This document shows, in pieces, positions 17,112 through 25,512 of a DNA stretch of 64,000 bases. The translations under genes were made by a program, and so were the position numbers. The notes under the pieces are model-generated. The model did not search any database and was not told where the DNA came from. It saw nothing but the letters and a program-made list of their open reading frames with translations. This DNA comes from Bowmanella dokdonensis (GTDB lineage Bacteria > Pseudomonadota > Gammaproteobacteria > Enterobacterales > Alteromonadaceae), in NCBI RefSeq assembly GCF_017254865.1, contig NZ_JAFKCV010000005.1:186001-250000 (forward strand). The letters run 5' to 3'. Position 1 is the first letter of the stretch, and each line of letters starts with the position of its first letter.

Positions 17112-17431
17112 GGGCGGGGGCCGGGAATGCCGGAATCCGCTGCGCTCCTTCCGGACTACGAAGGCCACGCAGAGCCCAGAGTGGGAGGGACAGTAGGTTT
17201 GTCTGCGTGACTGTCGGTTGATTTGATGCTTGTTCGTATTACCCGACTGTCATCCGATGATCTCGCGCCAAGAACGCAGAGACGCAGAGAGATCAAGACA
17301 GAATCCCTTTTCCCCTTTGCGGCTTGGCGTTCTCTGCGCGAAACAACTCTGCACCTAAGCCAGGTTTATCAGGGATCGCGCCAGGAATGCTAAGACGCAA
17401 CCGTAGCACCTACAAACAACAGGAGAGAAGA
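17112..17431. other. Intergenic region with repeat-like sequence, no gene seen
   Basis: The 320 bp hold two repeat-like pieces. CCGGAATCCGCTGCGC at 17130-17145 recurs exactly at 18717-18732. The CGCAGAG-rich pair at about 17265-17342 (GCCAAGAACGCAGAGACGCAGAG, in part, and a similar word set on the other strand) belongs to a repeat type common between genes in proteobacteria. No convincing reading frame precedes the ribosome site at 17421-17430. Confidence 0.5.
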
Positions 17432-17695
17432 ATGCAGGTACTGGTTTATGACACACATGTACACACAGCCGGGGGCTACTATCACTTTGACGTGCTGGTT
17501 TCTGAACAGACCAAGGCCGGGGTGACGGACTATGCAGCCGCCTACCTCAAATCAATCGGTGTGGGCCAGGGTCAAATCCGCCAGCAACGCTGTGACTTTT
17601 GTCACGCCGAGCTGGCCAATCCGGCTGTCAGGGCGACAATCAGCGAGCGCGGCTATGCCATTATCCCGATGCAGGGTTGCCCGGCTACAGATTGA
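17432..17695 (+). CDS. DUF2024 family protein
   Basis: Start at ATG 17432 after AGGAGAGAAGA, giving 87 residues that match the DUF2024 (PF09630) size. Features include VYDTHVHTAGGYYHFDVLV at the start (pieces), GVTDYAAAYLKSIG, and a QQRCDFCHAE motif with two Cys plus His that may bind a metal. The ending GYAIIPMQGCP is typical. It is a small cytosolic protein of unknown function. It sits 70 bp before a peroxiredoxin-like gene in the same direction. Confidence 0.78.
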   Translation: MQVLVYDTHVHTAGGYYHFDVLVSEQTKAGVTDYAAAYLKSIGVGQGQIRQQRCDFCHAELANPAVRATISERGYAIIPMQGCPATD

Positions 17696-17765
17696 GGCAG
17701 CCAGCAGATTGCCTAATCGGCCAGTCTGGCCTATATCCAAACTACCCGTTTTGGTGAGTAACAGT

Positions 17766-18422
17766 ATGTTGGATTTAAGCGTCAGACTTCGTGATTACCA
17801 GCAACAGGATCCCATGCGCGCCTCCGATGAGCTGCGCAATGCCATCAGCCGCAGTTTGTCACTGCTGCAACACAGCCAGGTGAAAAGCCAGGCGCTGGGA
17901 TTGGGAGACAGTGCCCCAGAGGCACAGTTGGTGGAACTGGATGGCGCGCCGGTGTCATTATCCTCCCTGTACAGCCGGGGGCCGCTGATTTTAAGCTTTT
18001 ACCGCGGCGGCTGGTGTCCCTACTGTGTGCTGGAGCTTAAAGCCTGGCAGGAAACACTGGCCCGTCAGCCGGGTAAGGTGAATTTTGTCGCCCTGAGCCC
18101 GGAAACGCCCGCTTTTGCCCAGCAAACCCGTGACGAACACCAGTTAGGTTTTCGTATACTGGTGGACAGTAAAGGCCAGGCGGCTGAGGGGTTTGGCCTG
18201 ATCTGGCAGATAGATGATGAGATGCGCGCCCTGATGGAAAAATGGCATATCGATCTGACTCAGCGAAATTGCAGCGCGGAGTTTTCGTTGCCACTGCCGG
18301 CAGTCTATGTGCTGGACAAGACCGGGCGCATTCAGTACGCCTTTATCGAAGAGGACTACACCCAGCGTGCCGAGCCCGCTGAGGTGCTCAGTGCCTATTA
18401 TCATTTTGTGGAGCCGGAATAG
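17766..18422 (+). CDS. AhpC/TSA peroxiredoxin-like protein
   Basis: Start at ATG 17766 (GGTGAG upstream), 218 residues; a longer frame from 17532 overlaps DUF2024 and is rejected. From about 70 the thioredoxin fold reads GLGDSAPEAQLVELDG, LILSFYRGGWCPYCVLELKAW with a WCPYC active site, FVALSPETP and PAVYVLDKTGRI. The YRGGWCPYC form defines a peroxiredoxin-like subfamily of the AhpC/TSA group. It probably reduces peroxide or disulfides. The next gene starts at the base after its stop. Confidence 0.85.
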   Translation: MLDLSVRLRDYQQQDPMRASDELRNAISRSLSLLQHSQVKSQALGLGDSAPEAQLVELDGAPVSLSSLYSRGPLILSFYRGGWCPYCVLELKAWQETLARQPGKVNFVALSPETPAFAQQTRDEHQLGFRILVDSKGQAAEGFGLIWQIDDEMRALMEKWHIDLTQRNCSAEFSLPLPAVYVLDKTGRIQYAFIEEDYTQRAEPAEVLSAYYHFVEPE

Positions 18423-18701
18423 ATGAATCCCCGCCCGCCCATCGACTGTGGGCTGCACGACCATATTGAAGTGGCCTGCCTGTATGGCTACCACCTGGAG
18501 TTGCAGATGCACGACGGTGACCGGCAGACCGGCACTGCGGTAACGACCCGGACCGAGCAGGGCCGCGAATTCCTGGTGTTGCAGGGGGAAGACGGCAAGA
18601 TTGAGGTGGATCTGGCCGGGGTGAGTCAAATCCGGGCCCTGACCGACAACCGGTATTTCCAGGTGCTGGATCTGGATGCCGACCGGCGGTGCGGGATTTA
18701 G
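18423..18701 (+). CDS. rof: Rho-binding antiterminator (Rof/YaeO-like)
   Basis: 92 residues with the Rof layout: PIDCGLHDHIEVACLYGYHLELQM near the start (pieces; E. coli Rof has INCDDYDNLELAC), then a short beta barrel with TRTEQGREFLVLQGEDGKIEV and LAGVSQIRAL. Rof binds Rho and blocks termination. The gene starts immediately after the peroxiredoxin stop, so the two are co-transcribed. Linkage of a Rho inhibitor to redox genes is uncommon and may mean stress-triggered antitermination. Assignment moderately firm. Confidence 0.75.
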   Translation: MNPRPPIDCGLHDHIEVACLYGYHLELQMHDGDRQTGTAVTTRTEQGREFLVLQGEDGKIEVDLAGVSQIRALTDNRYFQVLDLDADRRCGI

Positions 18702-18749
18702 GGGCGGGCAGCCCTTCCGGAATCCGCTGCGCCGGGTCCGGGCGGTGGA

Positions 18750-19543
18750 TTATCTGTTGCTGGCCTCCAGCTTGGGCGGCATCACCTGGTAGTACTGGGG
18801 ATGGCGCTTGGCAAACTCCTGCATGGCCTTCGCAAAAGCATTGTCATTAAACGCCTGGTTCACTTTTTTGCGGATGGTGTCGATCTCTTTGGCATGCCCC
18901 GATTGCCTGGACAGGCCGAAATAGATCACCCTGTCCAGTTCGATCTGATAGGGCTGCACCACAAGCTGATCTTGCAGGTCCGGATGGGCGGCCAGAATAG
19001 CCGCATGGTTTTCGGCCGAGCTGATCAACGTCTCGACCCGCCCCGCCCCGCCAGCAACAGCTTGTAGGCTATGTGCACATTGTCGACGGCGATCTTTTTC
19101 AACTGTGGGTCCTGATCGAATCTTGGAAAGTAGTAATAGTCTTTGGATACTGCAATCAGGTGATGATGCAGGTCGTCATAGTCCTCAATCACCGGTCCCT
19201 GTGAGCGGGTAACGAAGAAATAGGCGCTCTCCCGGCGCATAGGCAGCATATGGAGAAATTCGTGTCTTGCCGGTTTGTCGATCAGGCCGGCGATGAGGTC
19301 TGCCTCGCCGGATTTCAGGCGTTGCAGGCAATGGGAAAAATCCGGCTCGGTGGTGAAGGCCAGCGGCCTGGCCAATTTGTCCGCCAGCACCTCCAGGGCG
19401 GCCACATGCTCGCCCAGAGGAGGCTCCCCCAGCATCTGATAGGGCGGAAACTCGTCAATACAGGCCAGCAACTGCGGCTTTGCCCAGGCATTGGCAGCCA
19501 GGACCAAACACAGCAGCGCCAAGACTTTTTTCACCATTGGCAC
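18750..19543 (-). pseudogene. Periplasmic solute-binding-like protein, frameshifted
   Basis: Two frames together make one 260-residue protein of the SBP_bac_3-like family. The first (19543 to about 19040) has a signal peptide (ALLCLVLAANAWA), IDEFPPYQM and SGEADLIAGLID. The second (to 18750) continues VETLISSAENHAAIL, then VIYFGLSRQSG. On the minus strand the junction reads GCGGGGCGGGGCGGGTCGAG; removing one GGGGC unit restores AGRVETL in frame. A 5-bp tandem duplication at 19037-19052 therefore broke it. The gene is otherwise clean, so the change is recent, reversible by slippage, or an assembly error. The ligand was probably an amino-acid-like solute or signal. Confidence 0.75.
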
Positions 19544-19690
19544 CTTATGTTGGGTGATTTTTGCTCAGCCTATCACAAGCCCGTAAAAAGACAGGAAACA
19601 TTTCTGGCCCGGCCAGACTGAGAGTCGACATTCTTATCAGGTCCGACCAGAACAGGGCAAAACAACCGGGATGGCATCGGAGATTTTTGT

Positions 19691-19906
19691 ATGAAAGTCC
19701 GTTGCCTCAGGCTGATGATCAACTGCTTTCCGCCCTATTGGGGTACAGGTATCCGTGTCAGTCAGCTAAGCGACGATTACCGCGTCTTGCCGGTGGATAT
19801 GCCCCTGCATTGGTATAGCCGCAATGATGTGGGCAGGCAGTCTGTCCAGACTGACCGACCCGTAACCTTGTACTTCAGGCGCAAGCAGAAGAGGGATGCC
19901 CCATAA
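19691..19906 (+). pseudogene. Decayed DUF4442 thioesterase-like gene fragment
   Basis: ATG 19691 (GGAG upstream) begins KVRCLRLMINCFPPYWGTGIRV, SDDYRVLPVDMPLHWYSRNDVG (pieces), the N-terminus of DUF4442 hotdog-fold thioesterases. Homologues continue with a GGSL-x-x-MTDP-like segment. Here that piece (AGSLSRLTDP) is present but in the +1 frame from about 19828, and it ends in a stop at 19856-19864. The gene has therefore lost frame and its remaining two thirds. The open frame to 19906 after NDVG is out-of-frame noise. Clear remnant by motif; no active product expected. Confidence 0.6.
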
Positions 19907-20021
19907 CTGCAGCGGGCATGACGCCGTGAGTGGGCGGGCATAACGCCTGCTGGCTCATGAGGTCAGGCCCTGGGCAACGATGTCGTTCCCGCATGGTGCT
20001 GGCAGGAATCCCTGCCCCGGG

Positions 20022-21299
20022 TCAGGCCCGGGCCCGCCTGGCCCAGTCGTCCCGCTGCGGGGGGCGGTCCAGGGGGTGTACCCTGCCCTGGCTGTTCAGC
20101 CTGACGCCCGTAATGCGCATTTTGTCTTTGGGAAGGGCAGGCAGACGCCGCCAGTCCAGATCAAGATCCTGTTCGGGCACCTGGTACTCCAGGCGTTGAC
20201 ACAACAGCCTGACGGCGGCCTTCATCAGATTCAGGGTAATGGCTTCGCCGGGGCAGCGATGGCCCAGATGCGGATTGCCTCCCCCCTGGGGGATGCAAGT
20301 GTAAGGATTGGGCGTCCAGTTCACAAAGCGGTCGGCCCTGAACTGGTCAGGATTCTGCCACAGGGCTTTGTCGTGGTTGGTGCCGTAGACATCCAGGATC
20401 ACCCGCATGTCTTTTTCGAAGGTGATCTCTTTCCATACGAAGGTGTCGCGCACCCTGGCCAGCAGCACGGGGAAGAAGGGATAGAAACGGCGGACCTCCT
20501 GGATAAAGCTGTCCAGCAACTGGTCATCTTCCAGCAGTTGCGGTTTAAGCTGTGCCTGGCCATGCAGGGCGTGGGCGCAATCCAGGATATACACGGATAC
20601 CGCCACGATGGGCCTGAGCAGGTTAAGGGCCTCCACTGCCGCCACGTCCAGGCTCAGCAGTTGGTGGTCCTGGTCCCGGTGGTGGGCGATGGCAGACAGG
20701 GGGAAGGGCTGCGGGGGCTGCTGGCGGTAGTCCTCGATGACGCCGGCCATCCACTTTTCGGCGCGCGTTCTGGCGCGTCTGGCGCGAAAATGCCCCAGTC
20801 CCCTGGCACCGTCCTGGTCATACATCAATACCAGATCGCGGATGTGCCGCTGCGCCGACGCTTCGTGCAGCGTCACCCCGGCCCACTGACAGGCCGCCCG
20901 GGCAATCACCTCCTGCAGGACCCCATAGAGCACATATTCCTGTTGATCATCGGCCTGTTCTGCCCATTGCAGCCATTGTTTCTCGAACAATCGGGTCAAT
21001 TGCGCCAGGCTGTGTTCGTCCATAAAAGACATAAACAACTGTTTTCGGTGCTGATGGGGCTTGTCGTCCATGCCTTGTACCCCCCCTTTACCGAACAGGG
21101 TGGCCAGCACCGGCTCGGGCATGGCATTACGCCGGCAGAAGCGGCTGTTCTGGTAAAACAGCGCCGTGGCGTTGGCCCCCTTCATGCAAATCGCTTTTTG
21201 CATCATGAAGTGGGTTTCGAACAGATCACTGCCCAGCCGTTTGCATTTCTTCGAGATATGGCGATATGGGTCGCGCATCATGCCCAGAATAATATCCAT
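20022..21299 (-). CDS. Cytochrome P450 fatty-acid peroxygenase (CYP152 family)
   Basis: 425 residues. Heme loop IPQGGGNPHLGHRCPGE with Cys at 349. ALNLLRPIVAVSVYI carries the Arg229-Pro230 pair that replaces the acid-alcohol pair in CYP152 and binds the substrate carboxylate. QEVRRFYPFFP is the ExxR region. Position 75, in LFGKGGVQGMD, is Gln as in hydroxylating P450 BS-beta; the alkene-forming OleT has His there (from memory). It should therefore use H2O2 directly to hydroxylate fatty acids at alpha or beta carbon without a reductase. It follows the sorbosone-dehydrogenase-like gene by 65 bp, probably in one transcript. Confidence 0.9.
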   Translation of the reverse strand: MDIILGMMRDPYRHISKKCKRLGSDLFETHFMMQKAICMKGANATALFYQNSRFCRRNAMPEPVLATLFGKGGVQGMDDKPHQHRKQLFMSFMDEHSLAQLTRLFEKQWLQWAEQADDQQEYVLYGVLQEVIARAACQWAGVTLHEASAQRHIRDLVLMYDQDGARGLGHFRARRARTRAEKWMAGVIEDYRQQPPQPFPLSAIAHHRDQDHQLLSLDVAAVEALNLLRPIVAVSVYILDCAHALHGQAQLKPQLLEDDQLLDSFIQEVRRFYPFFPVLLARVRDTFVWKEITFEKDMRVILDVYGTNHDKALWQNPDQFRADRFVNWTPNPYTCIPQGGGNPHLGHRCPGEAITLNLMKAAVRLLCQRLEYQVPEQDLDLDWRRLPALPKDKMRITGVRLNSQGRVHPLDRPPQRDDWARRARA

Positions 21300-21364
21300 G
21301 GGAGACTCCTGTTTCCTTGTGGTCGCTGCACCAGGCGTTTTCGTCCTTGTTGCAGCGACGCAGA

Positions 21365-22732
21365 TTAACTGTCGGTTCGTCCGGCCTCGCTGACATGCCA
21401 GATGGTATTGCCCACGTCATCGGCCACCAGCAGATCGCCCTGTTTGTCCAGCACCACACCGACGGGGCGGCCGCGGGCCTGACCGTCCTCATTGAGGAAG
21501 CCGGTCAGCAGATCCCTGGGCTGACCCGCCGGCTCCTGCCCGGCAAAGGGCACAAAGATAACCTTGTAGCCGGAACGGGGCTCCCGGTTCCAGGATCCGT
21601 GCTGGCCGACAAACATCCCCTTGCCCATCCCTGCGACCCGATCCTGATTCTCTGTGTAGGTCAGGCCCAGGGAGGCGGTATGGGCGCCCAGGGCATAGTC
21701 GGGCTTGATGGCCTGTTGCACCTTCTGCGGCTTTTGCGGCTCCACCCGTTCGTCAACATGCTGGCCGAAGTAGCTGTAAGGCCAGCCATAGAAACCCTCT
21801 TCCTGCACTGACGTCATATAGTCGGGCACCAGGTGATCCCCCAGTTCGTCCCGTTCATTGACGGCAGTCCACAACGTATCGCCCACCCAGGTCATGCCGA
21901 CCGGATTACGCAGCCCTGAGGCGTAGATGCGATGCTCACCGGTATTGATATCCACTTCCCAGATGGCGGCCCGGCCTTTTTCCTTGTCCATGCCGTTTTC
22001 GGCGATATTGCTGTTGGAGCCCACCGCCACATACAGCTTGCTGCCGTCCGGGCTGGCCGTCAGTCCCTTGGTCCAGTGGTAGTTGATGGGGCCGGCGGGA
22101 AGATCCACCAGCCTGGAAGGCTTGGCGCTGATGCTGGTCTGGCCCTGTTTATAAGGCACTTTCACCACCGCATCGGTATTGGCTATGTACAGGCTGTCGC
22201 CAATCAGCGTCATGCCAAAGGGGGAATGCAGGTTATCCAGAAACACATGCCGCTGTTCGGCCCTGCCATCCCCATCCGCGTCCCTGAGCAGGGTGATACG
22301 ATCCGCACTGGGCACGGCGGCCCCGGCATCTTCCTTGACCAGGCCCATAACCCATTCCTTGATGCCTTTGTCCTGTTCAGGTTTTGCCGGGGCGTTGGAT
22401 TCGGCCACCAGCACGTCGCCATTTGGCAGCACATAGAGCCAGCGGGGATGCTTCAGATCGGCTGCAAAACGCTGCACCTGGTTACCGGCATGGGCTTTGG
22501 GCGCGGCGTTTTCAGGCCAGCCGATGGCTTCAGCCGCATTGACGGTGGGGATCAGGTCTTCATCCGGGGGCGGCAGGTTGGGATCCTTGCCATAGGTGGA
22601 CATCGCAGTTTCAGTGGTTGCGCCGGCATGGGCGGCGTTCACCACCGGCGGCTGGGGCCGGTCCTTGCAGGCAAGTAAACTCAGTACCACCGCCAACACC
22701 AGCGGGGCCTGCAGGTTTTGTTGTAGTGACAT
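21365..22732 (-). CDS. PQQ-dependent sorbosone/sugar dehydrogenase-like lipoprotein
   Basis: 455 residues. LAVVLSLLACKD near residues 12-24 is a lipoprotein signal with Cys at about 23, so it is anchored in the periplasm. The rest is a GSDH/sorbosone-dehydrogenase six-bladed propeller: WLYVLPNGDVLVAES, DNLHSPFGMTLIGDSLYIAN, IYASGLRNPVGMTW, EEGFYGWPYSYFG, GQHGSWNREPRSGYKV (pieces). WNR and GWP are family marks. It should oxidise a sugar-like substrate with PQQ, although many homologues are uncharacterised. It lies upstream of the CYP152 gene and 153 bp after MgtC. Confidence 0.85.
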   Translation of the reverse strand: MSLQQNLQAPLVLAVVLSLLACKDRPQPPVVNAAHAGATTETAMSTYGKDPNLPPPDEDLIPTVNAAEAIGWPENAAPKAHAGNQVQRFAADLKHPRWLYVLPNGDVLVAESNAPAKPEQDKGIKEWVMGLVKEDAGAAVPSADRITLLRDADGDGRAEQRHVFLDNLHSPFGMTLIGDSLYIANTDAVVKVPYKQGQTSISAKPSRLVDLPAGPINYHWTKGLTASPDGSKLYVAVGSNSNIAENGMDKEKGRAAIWEVDINTGEHRIYASGLRNPVGMTWVGDTLWTAVNERDELGDHLVPDYMTSVQEEGFYGWPYSYFGQHVDERVEPQKPQKVQQAIKPDYALGAHTASLGLTYTENQDRVAGMGKGMFVGQHGSWNREPRSGYKVIFVPFAGQEPAGQPRDLLTGFLNEDGQARGRPVGVVLDKQGDLLVADDVGNTIWHVSEAGRTDS

Positions 22733-22885
22733 GAGGATCTCCTTGATTCAGCCAGGACTGTTTCAGGAGTAATGCATAATCTCTGCCGGTTTGGACCAGA
22801 CGGCCAGGGAGAGTCCGGCCGGGCACAGGTCGGCACACGGGTTCTGCCCGGCCATTTCGTTTTTACCCCTCTGGCTGCACAAAAT

Positions 22886-23581
22886 TCAATCGGAAGGGGT
22901 CAGCCTGAACTCCAGCACAAGGTCGTTCTTTTCCAGCGTATCGCACAGCCGGGTAGCGTTCTTGCCGCTGCTGGTGGACAGCTCCATGGTATGGCGCCGG
23001 ACCTTGCTTTGGGCATCCACCCGGTAACTGAATTCGTTAATCCGGAAGCCATGTTCGTGTAACAGTTTCTTGATGTCCTGCTCGGTGAGCTGCCCCGGGC
23101 GGGTAAACTGCACATCGAAGCGATAGAAGGAGCGGGTGGGCATATGGACTTCAATCCAGTGAAACACCGACAGCACCCCCAGGGTCAGGATGACGGATAC
23201 CAGCAGCGGGAAATAGAATCCGACGCCGGCCAGCACGCCGATGGCGGCCGTGATCCAGATGGAGGCGGCAGTGGTCAGGCCGCGTATGGTATGGCCTTCG
23301 CGCAGTATGACCCCGGCGCCCAGAAAGCCGATACCTGTCATCAGGCCCTGGGCCATACGGGTGGGGTCCAGCACCATCACCTCTTTGGGCAGGCTGATCC
23401 AATGATCCTGATACACTGTCACCAGCATCAGCACGCAGGAGGCGGTGCAGACCAGCGCATGTGTGCGAAAACCGGCCTGGCGGCCGTGGTAGGAGCGTTC
23501 ATAGCCGATGATGGCCCCGGCTGCCAGCGCCACCACCAGCCTAATCAGCATATCCAGATTGTCGCCTTGTAGTTCAAACAT
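22886..23581 (-). CDS. MgtC/SapB-family membrane protein
   Basis: 231 residues. The N-terminal 135 contain about four or five membrane segments with the MgtC marks GAIIGYERSYHGRQAGFRTH (pieces), TGIGFLGAGVILREG and IRGLTTAASIWITAAIGVLAG. A soluble ACT-like C-terminal domain (about 150-231) follows, as in longer MgtC proteins. MgtC proteins act in Mg2+ limitation and modulate ATP synthase in pathogens; SapB-type relatives may be transport-linked. It starts 39 bp after the SLOG-TM gene and is probably in one operon with it. Confidence 0.88.
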   Translation of the reverse strand: MFELQGDNLDMLIRLVVALAAGAIIGYERSYHGRQAGFRTHALVCTASCVLMLVTVYQDHWISLPKEVMVLDPTRMAQGLMTGIGFLGAGVILREGHTIRGLTTAASIWITAAIGVLAGVGFYFPLLVSVILTLGVLSVFHWIEVHMPTRSFYRFDVQFTRPGQLTEQDIKKLLHEHGFRINEFSYRVDAQSKVRRHTMELSTSSGKNATRLCDTLEKNDLVLEFRLTPSD

Positions 23582-23620
23582 CCCTGCTTTCCCTCAAACT
23601 CTCGTGCCCCTAAGCATAGG

Positions 23621-25390
23621 CTAGCCGGCGGCGGGTGGCTCATGTTCCCTGTGGTAACGATGGATAATCCAGATGTAGTTTTCCAGCAGGGCCCGCTCGG
23701 CCAGTTCGCTGAGCACGGCGCACTTCTGCTCCAGGGTGGTGGCGGTTTCGATATGTTGCTTGGCTTCGTTAAACAGGATGGACTGGGTGCGGTACTGCCA
23801 CAACAGCTCCTTGACCGCCATTTTGTTCTGGTAGATTTCCCACACTCCCAGCAGGAAGGGCAACAACCCCATCAGCAGCACCGTAATGCTCTTGGCGTTG
23901 ATGTCGGCGTAAATCTGCATATCTGTCATGGGATACTTGAACAGGATCAGCAGCAGCGCCATCACCGCCGAGGACACAAACAGAGCCGACTTGATATGTT
24001 CCAGTTTGTGGTGCCGGTGCGACAGCAGGTGGGTCTTGCGCTCAAAATAGTCAGCCTGCTCCAGCAGCCAATGGTCGCAGACAAACTGCACGTTGTACTC
24101 CAGGTGCTCAGGGTTGCTCTGTTTAACCAGGTGCATGGGCACCTTGGACAGTATGATGTGCTTAATCCAGTTGAAGCCCTGGAACTGGCTGACGCCACAG
24201 CTGTTCATGATCTGGGTGGGGCGCTTGTGGTTGTTCCTGCCAATCAACACCAGGTAGAGCTCCGTTCGCAGGGTTTCCGCCAGGACCCGGGCCGTCAGGT
24301 GGTTGGTAAAGCTGTGCCTTTGCTGGATATTGCGGTAATAACGCCAGCCGACAAAAAACAGCAGCAGGTAGCCTATCAGCAGGTACTTGCTGGCCACCAG
24401 TTTGGCATAGATCAGGAATAAGAAGCCCATGCTGGCCGCGATCAGGCTGAACAGGGTGAACTGGCTGTCGGAGTGCTTCTGGTTTCCGATGGCCACCGCA
24501 TCGGCCTTGAGAAACTCCTTGTCCAGATCCTGCAGCCGGTGCTCTGGAATGGGCGAAAATGCCTGCTCGTAGTGGTTAAGCAGACTGTTTTGGGGATTGA
24601 TGGTGCCTTCTTCCACCAGCCGCTGGGTTTGCTGGTTGTACTCCTCGAGGTGTTCGACGTCATCCCAGAGGCTGCCGGGCATACGCGGGAAGCATTCCAG
24701 TTCATAGGTGCCTATCTCTCCTGACAGGTAACAGTCGGCGGTGGTGCTGTCGTCGCGTGTATACAGCTGGCCCTGCCTGGTCACAGGGATCCAGTAGGCC
24801 AGGCGGCCCATCAACTGTGCGGAGTCTTCCCGGTACAGATAGTTGATTTTCGCCTGCTGGCTTTTTTGCCTGTCATGGCGACGCCGGGGCTGGGCATCCA
24901 GATAGTCGAGCAAGACGTCGGAGGTGCCGCCGGTCAGACCGGTATTGTCCCCGTCCCACACGGCGATCAGCAGATTACACTGGCTGACCAGGTGCTGGCC
25001 CAGCACCCAGTACTGGATGTCACGCGCTTCGGCCTCCAGGGGCTGGTCTGCCGGAAGACCATGCAATTGCTCCACAACCTGGGCGGTGACCAGGGGATTG
25101 GCAAGCAGTTGTTGCATGTCCTGCCACTCTGCATCGTTGAAATCCCGCCGGTACTCTTCCAGGGGCATGGGCAGATGAGCTTCCACCGGGATCCCCAGCT
25201 CCAACGCTGCCCGGGCCAGCAACCTGTCGGCCCCACAGGCCATGCCGGTAATGGCCACCAGGGGGGTGACCTGCATGCGGGACTGCAGTTGCTCCAGTAG
25301 TGCCTTGATCTTGTCGCTGGCGAAGCGGGTGGCGCACTCATCTAACGCGCGGTGGCCGGTAATACCGATAACATAGGGCGTCGTGCTCAT
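23621..25390 (-). CDS. SLOG-domain protein with four membrane segments (SLATT-like)
   Basis: 589 residues, not a family I can name exactly. The N-terminal 1-165 fit the SLOG nucleotide-binding fold: VIGITGHRALDE, TGMACGADRLLARAALELGIPVEA (pieces), CNLLIAVWDGDNTGLTGGTSD. The second half has two hairpins of membrane helices (about 311-329/335-349 and 467-485/501-518). Each is followed by helical soluble segments with WQYRTQSILFNEA, like the SLATT effector module. SLOG plus SLATT is a proposed arrangement for nucleotide-sensing, membrane-disrupting immunity. The ribosome site AAGGAACAGC precedes ATG 25390. MgtC follows at 39 bp; a K+ channel diverges from it. Confidence 0.7.
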   Translation of the reverse strand: MSTTPYVIGITGHRALDECATRFASDKIKALLEQLQSRMQVTPLVAITGMACGADRLLARAALELGIPVEAHLPMPLEEYRRDFNDAEWQDMQQLLANPLVTAQVVEQLHGLPADQPLEAEARDIQYWVLGQHLVSQCNLLIAVWDGDNTGLTGGTSDVLLDYLDAQPRRRHDRQKSQQAKINYLYREDSAQLMGRLAYWIPVTRQGQLYTRDDSTTADCYLSGEIGTYELECFPRMPGSLWDDVEHLEEYNQQTQRLVEEGTINPQNSLLNHYEQAFSPIPEHRLQDLDKEFLKADAVAIGNQKHSDSQFTLFSLIAASMGFLFLIYAKLVASKYLLIGYLLLFFVGWRYYRNIQQRHSFTNHLTARVLAETLRTELYLVLIGRNNHKRPTQIMNSCGVSQFQGFNWIKHIILSKVPMHLVKQSNPEHLEYNVQFVCDHWLLEQADYFERKTHLLSHRHHKLEHIKSALFVSSAVMALLLILFKYPMTDMQIYADINAKSITVLLMGLLPFLLGVWEIYQNKMAVKELLWQYRTQSILFNEAKQHIETATTLEQKCAVLSELAERALLENYIWIIHRYHREHEPPAAG

Positions 25391-25512
25391 GCTGTTCCTT
25401 GTTCTTATTCTGACGGATAACTCGGGCCAGTAATGAGCATAGAGGGTTTTGCAGAAATTTGTGCCCTGGCTGTATACACTTCATTGACCAGAAAACTAAA
25501 AAAATCATAAAG

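Noticed and set aside
19980-21368. Plus-strand 462-codon frame opposite the P450
   Set aside because: The minus strand encodes a complete CYP152 protein with all motifs. The plus frame is a G+C-driven shadow with no recognisable domain.
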